A DNA stretch of 64,000 nucleotides, from positions 806,501 through 870,500 of the forward strand of contig JAUIMM010000646.1 of NCBI GenBank assembly GCA_031769625.1, written 5' to 3'. The position numbers were made by a program, and so were the translations under genes. This document shows, in pieces, positions 25,401 to 37,300 of this stretch. The notes below the pieces were generated by a model, which was not told the origin of the DNA, did not search any database, and saw only the letters and a list, made by a program, of their open reading frames with translations. Source of the stretch: Taudactylus pleione. Taxonomy: Eukaryota; Chordata; Amphibia; Anura; Myobatrachidae. Within the stretch, counting starts at the first letter, position 1. Each line of letters starts with the position of its first letter.

Positions 25401-28400
25401 CAGTATCTAATTCTAGCCTCTATGCTGATAGACATTTCATAAATTATCTATATATTATTGTTGCCACATACTAGCAGTAACGGAAGCAAATTTTGTTAGT
25501 TTCATTTTATAGGTACACGGTGTATCATGGAACCTTATTAGGGCTTCATCATATAGAGGAAGGTAGTTCAATTATTCTTGTTCAGATTATAAGACATGGG
25601 TATTCAACAGAGTGATGTATATTTTTGAATCTTCATAACATGTCTACAATTTAGGGGTGGTTCGTGCACATATACTCCTGTACCTTGCTATATCTCTTGC
25701 TAATCTAGTGTCCTACTGAGGAATTTGGAATTTTTCTGACCTTATTAACTGCTAAGGATCTACTTTGAGTAGAATTTTCAAGGGATCTCTCGCTAGGTTA
25801 TGGACAGATACGTCCGTAAATCTACTCCCGCTTCACAAGGGTCGACAAGTAAAATGGGCAAAGTGTCTAAGACTCCAGCTAAAGTTATTCCTCCTTCTCC
25901 ATCACGTAGTGACACTGCTGATATGGAACCTGAGGAAGCTACAAATTTCAGTCATCATTCTCAGGGTCCCTCGTCAGTTGCTGAAACGGCTCAGGAAATT
26001 TCTAAAATACTAATGCCTCTAATAGATAAAAAACTGGATTCCCTCCAGTCATCTTTTGACGCTGCACTTGCTAAAATAGATTCAAATACCTCCAGACTCG
26101 CTGCCTTAGAGCAGCGAGTTAGTGATGTGGAGGATAGCTCACATGATATGCAGCACACTATAGATACGCAATCAAATAGCGTACAATCGCTTTTAGTCAA
26201 AATTGATGATATGGAAAATCGACTTCGAAGAAGTAATTTGAGGTTTATTGGGGTACCTGAGCAAATAACTGGCCAGGCTCTGGTTCAACTGGTAGCCCAC
26301 AAAATTCCTGCAGCCCTAAATTTGTTGGAGAATTCCATCTTGCCCCACGTAGAGAGGGTCCATAGAATAGGTCCGGAAAGACCAGCGCCTAATTCACGAT
26401 CTAGACCGGTGATTGCAAAGTATCTAGACTATCGAATGAAAGAAAGGATACTTGCTGAATATAGGAAGACACCCACACTAATGATAGATGGTTTTAAGGT
26501 GCTCATATTCCAGGATTTTTCAGCAACGGTAACACAGAAAAGACGGGAGTTTTCAGATGTGTGCAAATTATTGTATGAGCGCAACATTAGATTTGCTTTA
26601 CTATATCCTCCCAAGCTGAGGGGAATGTATTAAGGCTAGCTGCGGTAGAAAGATCAGGGGGGTGGCCACAATATTTCAAAGGAATCTGCAATATTCTATT
26701 ATAAATACCATAGCTGATCCTAATGGAAGATTTTTGATTATTGATGTAGAGATTCAGGGTACCTGTTATACTCTGGTAAACTTGTATGCACCAAATGTTT
26801 CACCTCAAGAATTTATGGGAAGTGTGATGGACATCTTGGCACAACGTACTAACTATGCATTGATAGTGGCGGGAGATTTCAATTCAGTAGAGAATCCCTC
26901 ATTAGACAGACAACCGACTCCCCAATCCTCTAATATGACAATATGCAGACAATTCCAATCTTTTAAAGCAAATCATCAACTTACAGATGTTTGGAGGCTA
27001 TTGAACCCTACAGATAAATCATACACCTTTTACTCTGCTGTCCAGAAATCTTGGTCGAGAATCGACTTGTTTCTGGTCTCAGATAGCCTGGTATCTAGAA
27101 TACAGGATTCCAGATTGCATTCAATTCTAATATCTGACCACGCGCCCATTACAATTTCGTTGAGTTTAACGCAGTCTCCGAGGAGCTTGAAACATTGGAG
27201 GTTTCCGTCTTATTTGTACAAGTCCACTAAATTTAAAGATCACCTACTAACACAGTGGATGAATTATCAAGACGATAATATAGAGGCATGGGATACACCA
27301 GCAATTTTTGGGGGTGCATCGAAGGCTGTAATGCGGGGACAGATCATAGCTTTTGTCTCTTCCCAGCGAAAGACAGAGGCTGCTGTGTATAAATCAATGT
27401 CAGAGGCCCTAACTTTAGCGTTACAAAATTATATAGCAGACCCTACTGATGTTTCTCTGGAAACGTATGTTCAGGCGAAACAACTCTTAGAATCGCACCT
27501 ATTATCCCAAGCTAAAAAGGATGTATTGTTTACTAAGCATAAATTTTACAGGTGGGGGAACAAAGCTGGAAAGTTGCTTGCTAACATGTCTAAGCCCTGG
27601 CGTAGAAGAACGTATATCACAGCCATTAAAGATCCGCATACCAATGCTTTACTCACAACGAATAATGAAATTATAAATAAGTTTGAAGAGTACTATAAGG
27701 ACTTGTATAGAGATCTTCCTTTTGATCAGTCTCGGTATGAAGCTTTGATCCCTGATGACTTGTTGCCTTTATTAACTATAGAACAACAGGAGGCACTCTC
27801 TGGGAAAATAACACTAGATGAAGTGCTGTCGGCTATTTCACAGTTACAACTCGGGAAATCACCGGGCCCAGATGGTTATTCAAACGAATATTATAAATTA
27901 TTGCGGCACCAGGTGGCCCCGATTTTAGTGGATTTGTTTAATGACATGATAGACAACAATTCTCCATTCCCATATTTTACAAATACAACTACAATATTGA
28001 TCCCTAAACCTCAAAAGGATGTACAAAAATTAGAATCGTACCGACCTATCAGTTTGTTAAATACAGACGCGAAGTTATTAGCTAAAATTATGGCAAGTCG
28101 CTTACAAACTATTTTGCCAGAATTACTAACTCCTCATCAATTGGGTTTTGTAAAAGGGCGTCACTCAGTTCGAGGAGTTAGAGCGGCTATTGCTGCAGTG
28201 GCAGTGTCAGCTGGGACATCTTCAGTTTCTACTAACACTCTATTAAGTTTAGATACGACAAAGGCATTTGACACAGTGTTATGGCCCCACCTATTTAATG
28301 TATTACAAATGCGTGGGTTCAACTCTTCATTTATCGGATTGATCAAATATCTTTATTTATCCCCAATGACGCCCTAATGATAAATGGTTGTACTAGTGCA

Positions 28401-31400
28401 CCTATAGAGATGTTCAGAGGTACTAGACAAGGGTGTCCTCTTTCACCCCTCTTATTTGATCTAGTTATAGATCCGCTGATTAGAATACTGGAGAAGGACG
28501 ATCATTTTAAGGGAATAAAGATTGGTTCTAAAACAATAAAATTAACAGCATTTGCAGATGATATAATGCTTTACATTGCAACTCCTCATGACTGCCTAAC
28601 ACATATACTGGGGCTTTTGAAAAGTTTTGAAGAAATATCAGGGTTCGCAGTGAACATAGGTAAATCAGAGGCACTTTATTTGGGTTCGCGCAATTCATTG
28701 CCACGTCTGCCTAGTGATGTTCCACTTAAATGGGCCAAAGACAGGATTACATACTTAGGTATTGTGCTTCCTAGCAATTTGGCAAATTTATATCCTTCTA
28801 ATTATAAACCCATTATAAAAAAAATTTCGGGCGAATTGGATGGCTGGAGGAATATCACTCTGTCATATATGGGTCGCGCGAGCTTAATCAAAATGATTTC
28901 ATTTCCAAGGTTAATGTAAGGTAATCCTACCTTTGCTCATTACAGTTAAGGATCTGAGGCCCTCATTCAGAGCCGCTCGTTCCGAGCGATGTTCGCACAT
29001 CTGCGCATGCGTACGGTTTTTAGTACGCATGCGCGAACCAGTCAGTGCGGCCGAAAATCGTTTGTACGATATATATAGCGAGTGCCTGCTATTTTGAGTG
29101 ACAGAATGAGGCGTATGTGGGTGGTAACAGGGGAAGGTGCTTGAAAACGGGGGAGTGGAATTCGAACGCAGGCGTGCTTAAAGGTCAAAACGGGCGTTTT
29201 AAGGGTGTGCATAATTAATCCAGCAGCGTCATTGACCACGTCACTTGGTTTTTTTAAACTCAGAACTGCTCGCAAAATAGCGGTTGAAAAAACCAACCAC
29301 AAGAATAGCGAGCAGTTCATACGCTGTACGATGTACTCGATTAATCAAATAAATAGCGGACATGACGTATGGTGCGAGCGGCCAGGGGGCGTTTTTATCA
29401 AATAAACGAGCGTATGTTTTGCTCGCTCGTTCAGACTTAGAGGTGTGAACAGACTGTAATTTGCGAACGGATCATTTGAATAGCCACCCCTTGTTTTTGA
29501 ACGAACGACCGCAAATAGCGAACGGCTCTGAATGAGGGCCTGAGTCTTTTAAATAAAATATTTAGGTCCTTTATATGGAATGGTAAGCGGTCTAAGATTA
29601 GTTTGTTAAAACTGCAACAAACCAAATTGAATGGTGGAATAAGCTTTCCAGATATCAGATTATATAATAAAGCAGCTATGATCCGTTATTTGTCAGATTG
29701 GATAAATGGATCAGAGAATTATGCCAATACCTCACTTGAGCGAGAATTTTTAGACCAGGGCGATTTGATTACGTTTCTTCACTCCCGTGACCAGGAGTTA
29801 CCAATCGCAATTAAAAATAATCCTTTATTGTGGAATACAAAACGAGTATGGCACTTGATAAGACAAGAGGCGGGCCTTAACTCACACAAATCATTATTTC
29901 TTCCTCTAGTGAGAAATCCACATTTTCAGTCGGGGCAGGCGACATATCCATTCACAATATGGCGTGTGGGTGGCATTCAGAGAATAGGCTGTTTGGTAGA
30001 TAAAGAAGCATGTCGGGTTTTATCTTTTAGCGAAGCTGCAGAACAGTATAATGCTTTGTTGGGGTTCCCCATGGCCTTCCTGCAGGCACAGCATTATATC
30101 AACTCAGTAATCCAGGTGTTTGTGGCGGAAGATTGGAATAATCCAGTAGATGACCTTCTTTCCAGGCCTCCAATACTCAAGAAAGCTATTTCTAATTATT
30201 ATCAGTATTTTAAAATATCTTTGGATCACGCGTCCAATGCTAGGGGACTTTCGCAGTGGGTTCAAAAATTTCCTCTGTATACACCGGAAGAGTTATTGAC
30301 TGCCCTTAATTATTCCTGTAAAACTTTAACATCAACAATATATGTGGAGATGTTTCTAAACATTTTTCACAGAGCATATTTGTCTCCGCATAGAAGTTTT
30401 TTAATGGGACGTTTATACTTTGCGTGATTGTTATTTTGATGTATCTGATTGTGCTTATGTGCAGTGTCTCAATAAAAGAAATTGTTTAAAAAAATAAAAA
30501 AGGGGTACTACTGGGGTTAAGGTGCATATGGATAGGAATGTTCAGTTTGAAAATAAAGGGTTGTGTCATGTTGACACGCCCCATTTTCAAGTGACCACGC
30601 CCATTTTTTGCCGCGCGCACATGGGGGGGGGGGCCCCTCCCTTTTCAAATTTGCCCTGGGCTCCAAATACCCTAGTTACGCCACTGTGCATGATGCACTG
30701 TAGTGAATACATCATAATCCTGGGAATGCAGTATAATGTATAATTAAGCACATCATTGTGATCCTGTTTTAAATACCACATAAATGCACTGTACATGTGT
30801 TAGAGGACCCCGGTACTGACTGACCAGTGTCTAAATGAGAACTGCATTAGGTCTAGTAAAGTAGAAATACTGTTAATGCCATTGTAAAAACAAAATTCAA
30901 CTATCTAAGCTCCTATCACTGAGATGACGTAATTGTAGGTTAGTGAATGAATTCAGAGCTACAATGCCATCCCAGTCACTGGCAGGAACTTTCTCCATTA
31001 TGCTGAAGCTCAGCGTGGATTTGCCCTGTGCCCCCTGTGGGCCAGTCTGACCCTGGACTCCTGTACTGCGAGGTTACGTGACTCTTCTAGTTGAGAAAGG
31101 GCAGTTACAGATGTGTCCTCGCTCATCTTTGCCACATATGCCGAGTCGCGCGTCCGCGTCTTGTTTGCTGCCGCGATCCATAGCATTGCATGGTGCGAAT
31201 GCTGCCGAGGCCTGGTGCACTGTGGCATAGGCAGCAAATCGCATGCCGCAATGCGTGTGCCTGTTTGCCGCTATGGCGGCAAAGATGATCGAGGACACAT
31301 CTATAGTAACTGATCATGTTGTTTTATTTTTATTTTGTTGTGGGTGACTAAATATATTTATTTACATATATGAAATCCATTGGGTATGTATAATATAATT

Positions 31401-34282
31401 GCATTTGGCCTATGTTTCCGTCTGTATTTTACTTGTCATACCTGCACATTGTATGTATAATATACTATAATGATCCACTGCAGAGCGAGCTGGGGAGTTA
31501 TCTGGTGATTATAAATGAACAACAATAATAATAATAATAATAATAATATAGCCCTGAGTCGGCTTCATAGTGTTGTGAGGCAGCAACATTACAGGACAAA
31601 GAATGACGATATAGGAATGTGATTACAGTTCAGGCGCCTGTCCCAGAATGCTATTAAAGCAAGTAGTATAGTTTTCTGTAGTGCTGGGGTTATTGGGCCT
31701 GATTCAGAGCCGGACGCTCTGACCAGAGCGCTCGCTCTGAATCAGGGCCCTCCTCCATTAAAATGGAGCGTCCTCCTGGACGCTCGTATAGCTGTGGGTC
31801 ACCACCCACAGCATATACGAGCGTCCAAAAAGATGGTCGCGATGGTCTTGACCATCGCGACCATCGGACTTGCGAGGGAAACCCTGCGGTCGGGTTTCCC
31901 AGCCGCAAGGCCAGGAGTGATTTTGGCTCTATCAGAGCCAAAATCACTCCCACTGACATCACTAGTGATGTCAGTGGGGCCGGCTTCTGACGGTAGGCGT
32001 TCCCATGGGAACACCTCCGTCTGGCAGGCACGCCCCCAGCACGCCGCCAAAGGGGGCGTGCTGTCAATCAACATCGACAGCACGCCCCCTTTGGTGCGAG
32101 ACCCGGAGCAATGGGAAGACCGTCGCTCGCCGGGTCTCACGCATGCGCACAACGGATCTCCCTCCGTCGTGCGCATGCACAGTGGGGAACATCGACCCAC
32201 TTGCGAGCGTACTGCCGCTCGCGAGTGGGTCTGAATGACCCCCATTATTCAGAGATTGAGCAGGTCTCAGTGATGCGGCAAGTTTTCTGGGTGAGGCGAC
32301 AACAAAATTAAGAGATTTTATTTATTCATATTCTGGATACAAATGAATTTATGGTATTGGCCTTTTTGATATATCTAAAAATTATAAAAAAATTACAATA
32401 TAATCAGCTTGTTCAAACCACCCATTTGAAAATGAGTACTTCTCAAGCTGACCACCATACGCCTAAAGATTATCTCTTCCAACCAAATGTGACAATCGAC
32501 CATTTACTCCCAAACTATGGAACATGGACCACGAAAGTGGTTCAGACAAATTAGTGTTATTTTTATGGAATGAGCAGCCTTAACCACTGAATTGTTAGTT
32601 ATCTATATATTTTTGTGAATGGTATTAGTAACACTTTTATATAAGCTAACTTAGAGTTTTGTTTTACTGGTTATATAAAAGATGATTGCTTATATTGTGC
32701 AAAAGGATACCAATCTCTGATATTCCCCAACAAAAACAAAGATTTAAAAAAAATATATATATATATTTGCAAGGACCACCCCCAATCTGCTTAACCACAC
32801 CCACATTCAGGGGAGGTCATGGCAATGTTTGAAAGATCACACCCTTATTAGGGTCCAGGAATAGGGGTAGTCTTAAGATTGGGACCATTAGGAGTTCTGT
32901 TAAAGGTATGTAAACAGTTCTCTCTTCTATATTATAGGTGTTTTTAGACCAGGCGTGAGATATGATTTCTATATTTATGGATCCAAAGAAGACGGAGAGC
33001 ACCTGCTGGGGAAGCGCACGGGGTATACAGAAGAATTGGGTAAGCACAAACCCATATTGGGCGGGATGCAGCAATGTGAGAAATGTTCAGAATGCTGAGA
33101 ACTTCTAATATACACCAAGCCTTGGATTCGGTGGGCAACGCCATCTTCTGATGGGGTTACCCTATAGCAGCCTACGGGCTTCTCTTTGCAGAGTGATGTG
33201 AGAGGGATCCAATCGGGTCCCTCCCAGCACCCCCACTGTGCGTGTGTCATTCTATGCATACGCAGAATGACGCCGGAGGGTCTTGTGAGTCATAGAGCCG
33301 GAAGCCCCTCCACCGCAAAGAGCCGCTCTTACCGACAGAGCGGTCCTTTGCAGGGATCGTCATGCATACCGTTGTTACCAAAGCCGGCATGCATGTGATG
33401 ACCTGGCGGAATCCATCGCATCATGAGTGCGATGCGTCATGCATCCCGTCCTAGATATGTCATAGACCTGCTTCTTTTTCTAGTTTCTTCCGTGAAGCCA
33501 AAAGTGAAATTCAGCAAGATTGAGGCCAACTCCTTGTCGTTGGACTGGAGCCCTTATCCAGTAGACGAGTCTCAGGAAGGGTTTGTTGCTAGATACAACA
33601 TTTACTTGAAGAACTCCGGTGGAGACTGCACGACGGGGACTTCCGATGACCTCATACATTTGGGTAATTCACTCATAACACTTTTGTTTTAGCTCCTGGA
33701 GCTTCCTCTTAAGCTATGATTCCAGCCACCTGTGTTAAAGAAACACACACCTTCTTATCAACTAACTAGTTCAACACAGGTGACCGCAATCAAAATGACA
33801 TGATTTTAGCTGTTTTTATCAATTTTAAAGAAATTCAAAGCAAAACCGAAACAAAACATTTGAGGGTGGTTTTGCCAAAATCAAAACACGGAAGTCCAAG
33901 CACATGTCTACTTTCTATACATATAGGATTGTCGGAAATCATGTAGTTGAGTGGCGTTTGGAAAAAGAAAAGCACTCAATCATTAGGCTACATTTTTCAT
34001 ATTTCATGCTGTATTGTAGGTGATGAGAGAGATATCATAGTACATTACGCTGTCTTTTCACACACATTTGATACAGTCTTGCTGAAATCAAATGTGTTGC
34101 TATAGTATTAAGGGGGTATATTTACTAATGTGTGGGCTTTTAGAAGTTGAGATGTTGCCCATAGCAACCAATCAGATTCTAGCTATTATCTTCTATAAGA
34201 TGCTAGTTAAATGTTAAGTAGAATCTGATTGGTTGCTATGGGCAACATCTCCACTTCAAAAACCCACACATATTATATACAG

Positions 34283-34323
<41 letters not shown>

Positions 34324-37300
34324 GACTAAATATTCTCTGTAAAGCGCTGTGGAATATGTGCGCACTATATAAATGTTAATAAATAAAAATAATAATAAAT
34401 AGTATAAATGTTGTAAACATTTATATGACTGTATGAAAAATCTAATGGATAATAGAAATCTAAATTGACAATAAAAATGTACCTGATTTATTGTTAGATG
34501 GCGCACATGTGTGCCGATTTTACAATGAAGATCCAAACGATATGCAGATCACGATAAATGGACTCCAATCAGATACGGCATATGAAGTAGCAGTAACAGC
34601 CGTCACAGGCGGAGGGGAAACGGCTGCTGAATTTACTAAGACCCATACGCCAGCGGGCTGTAAGTGCCACTTATATAGCAGTTGCAGCATATTATTCAGC
34701 GATGTAAGTTAATGATTTATTTAATAACAATAAAGCAATGGCATGCCACCATGACAGGACGAACTATTTGGAAGCAGTGTAAATAATTAGTAAATGCCGG
34801 AGCCTGCATGAGTAGATTGTAGAGTATAGTTTGGCATGTCTTCCTCTAAAAATACCTACATATTACCCAAACTCATTTGATTTTGCAAAGTACAAAATAT
34901 ATACAATAAAAATAATCTTTAGAATATATTCATGAAGTTTAGCAAAGTTACTGGTCTCTGGGCCTGATTCAGACCCGCTCGCGAGCGCTGAGCACTCGCA
35001 AGCGGGTCGATGTTGCCCAAGTGTGCATGCGCACGACGGAGGCGGCTCCGTCGTGCGCATGCGCGTGACCCGAATAACGACGGCCAAGCCGTCGTTGTGT
35101 CTCGCACCAAAGGGGGCGTGCTGTCGATGGTGATTGACAGCACGCCCCCTTTGGTGGGCGTGCCGGGGCGTGGCTGCCCAGACGGAGGCGTTCCCATGGG
35201 AACGCCTACCGTCTGGGGCCGGCCCCACTGACATCACTAGTGATGTCAGTGGGAGTGCTTTTGGCTCTGATAACGCCTTGACCATCGCGACCATCATTTT
35301 GACCGCTCGCTATAGCTGTGGGTGGTCACCCACAGCTATGCGAGCGGCCAGGAGGCCACTCCAAAAAGTAGGAGGGACAGCCCTGATTCAGAGCGAGCGC
35401 TCTGTCAGAGCGTCCGGCTCTGAATCAGGGCCTCTGTTCCTGTGGCACTCCAATGCCATTGTATTGAAGCCCCCTATAAGTCTACTGTGGTACTTGATAT
35501 TCGTACTATAATATAGAGCATGATACCACTGACCTATAGAGGTATTGGAGAAATCCCCATTGTACTTCTGTTGTGAGAGCCTATCCCTTATGGGGCAGGG
35601 CCTAGGCCATGTAATTTAGCACAATTTGGTTCCACTCTGCCCCTCATCCCATATCCACGCTCCATTATGAGTCCTGGGGGTGGACCCCCAGTTGAGCCCA
35701 CAACAAATATCCTTTTTTACAGTCATGAGAATAACAAGAATACTTTCCCATAGTTGTGAAGGTTTGGGTATGGGATGCCGGCTCTCAGTATGCCAGCGGT
35801 CAGACTCCGGCATCCCTGTAGGGTTAGGATACCGACACCTACAGGTAAGTATTCATAACTCTCCCTCCCTACAGCCTAAACCTAACCCCCCACCCCCACC
35901 CCGGCAGCTTAACCCTAACTCTCCCCCTAGTGCCTGCTGCTGGTGCGGGGATTCTCACCGGTGTTGGGATTCCAGCACCGGCATTCTGACAGTGGAGATG
36001 TCAACTACATCCCGTTGTGAGTACCATTGGGGTATTCCCAAGTTATATACAAGTCAGTTCCCATCAGAGCCGTATCTACCCTTTAGGAGACAACATTGCC
36101 GCCCTGGGGCAGCAAAGAAATGATCATACATAGGTTTTATTTACTGTTACTTTTTGTTAGATTTCTTTATTTGCTGCATTTTGTTATCCCAGAGGTAACA
36201 GCAGATGAGGGGGTGAGAAAGGCAGTAACTGTATTAGTGTGTATTCATTTACACTGCTGGGAACCATCAGCTGCAGATATTTCCCTGGTCACCGTACAGG
36301 TCCCTCATTTTCAGTGTTTAGTAACCTTTGTCTCTCTTTTTAGCAGGGGCGGTGATCCTTCCAATCCTACTGCCAGTTATTATAGTTTCACTGTTGGCAC
36401 TAGTGTTACTCTCCATAGGATGCTGGAAAAGGGCCTGGTGAGTGTTTGTAAGCACACAATTTATACTAGAGATATAATAGAAGAAACCATTACCCATGAT
36501 CCAAGTTGTTGCCAATTGGGAGGGGGGGGGCTTTTAATGGGACAGACTGAGGCAATGCGTTTTACACATACCTACATACAATTTGGAAATCTCCAAAGGC
36601 CAAGCCCTCCACAGCTCCCTCATAGGTGGACCTGTGTCAGACACACAATGGGGTTGTCGATGCTCCTCCCCCATGAGTTTCCTATTCTTATGACCAGGAA
36701 ATGCACTGAAGTGAAGCAATGATAATCAGAAGTGAAAATGGGGAGGTACGGTGTACCATTAAGAAATTGGTAGCCGGTTCGCTGTACCTGCCCTTACCAT
36801 CTTATCGCCGCCATTAACTGCACTCGCCACAGCGCTTGGTGGCAAGACTGGCCTTGGCGCAAGGTAGTGCTCGTGAGTAACCAGGGGGAGCCCAGCAGTT
36901 CCCAGAGCTATGGTCTTGCCCCCAGAGTGAAGAGACATGAGGGCGTGTCAAGCAGACATGCCCTCTATAACGTGTGGCCACAGCCGTCGTGACATGTGGC
37001 CACACCCATTTTAGCGTGCAGGGAGTGCCTGTAAAAGAAGTTATGCACAGTACTTGCACCGCTGCTGATAATACCTGTGTAATCTTATATTTGAGAACTC
37101 CTCCCAAAAGTCCTGTGTGAAGTCTTCTTTAAGCAATTACTTTACCTCTCACATTTTTTATGCTGTCTATGGATTCAGCATAAAGTTTAGGTTTGGTATA
37201 TAACTTACCTCACACGCACCCCAGAAAATAGGAGAATTTGCTCTATAAATTTTGGGCAATACTTTCCTTGGTTATACAACCTATGTATTGTTTGGATTTT

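Larger units (their letters stand above)
23564..30500 (+). mobile_element. L1-like LINE, near full length but defective
   Basis: Starts ACTTCCGGTGGGCGGGG, as many L1 5' ends do, and ends with AATAAA (30471-30476) and an A-rich tail. AGGGGTACTACTG flanks both sides (23551-23563, 30501-30513), a 13-bp target duplication. Contents: 2.2-kb 5' UTR, ORF1, ORF2 in pieces. Broken by a deletion at the ORF1/ORF2 border, a one-base frameshift near 28365, a foldback insertion (28958-29540) and a C-terminal deletion near 30410. Confidence 0.85.
22300..30686. mobile_element. hAT-type element carrying a nested L1
   Basis: Termini CAGTGGCGTAACTAGGG and its exact complement, flanked by TGCATGAT on both sides (22292-22299 and 30687-30694), an 8-bp duplication diagnostic of hAT transposons. 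Without the inserted LINE it is about 1.45 kb, with a G-rich degenerate tandem region and no transposase frame, so it is non-autonomous. Confidence 0.85.
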
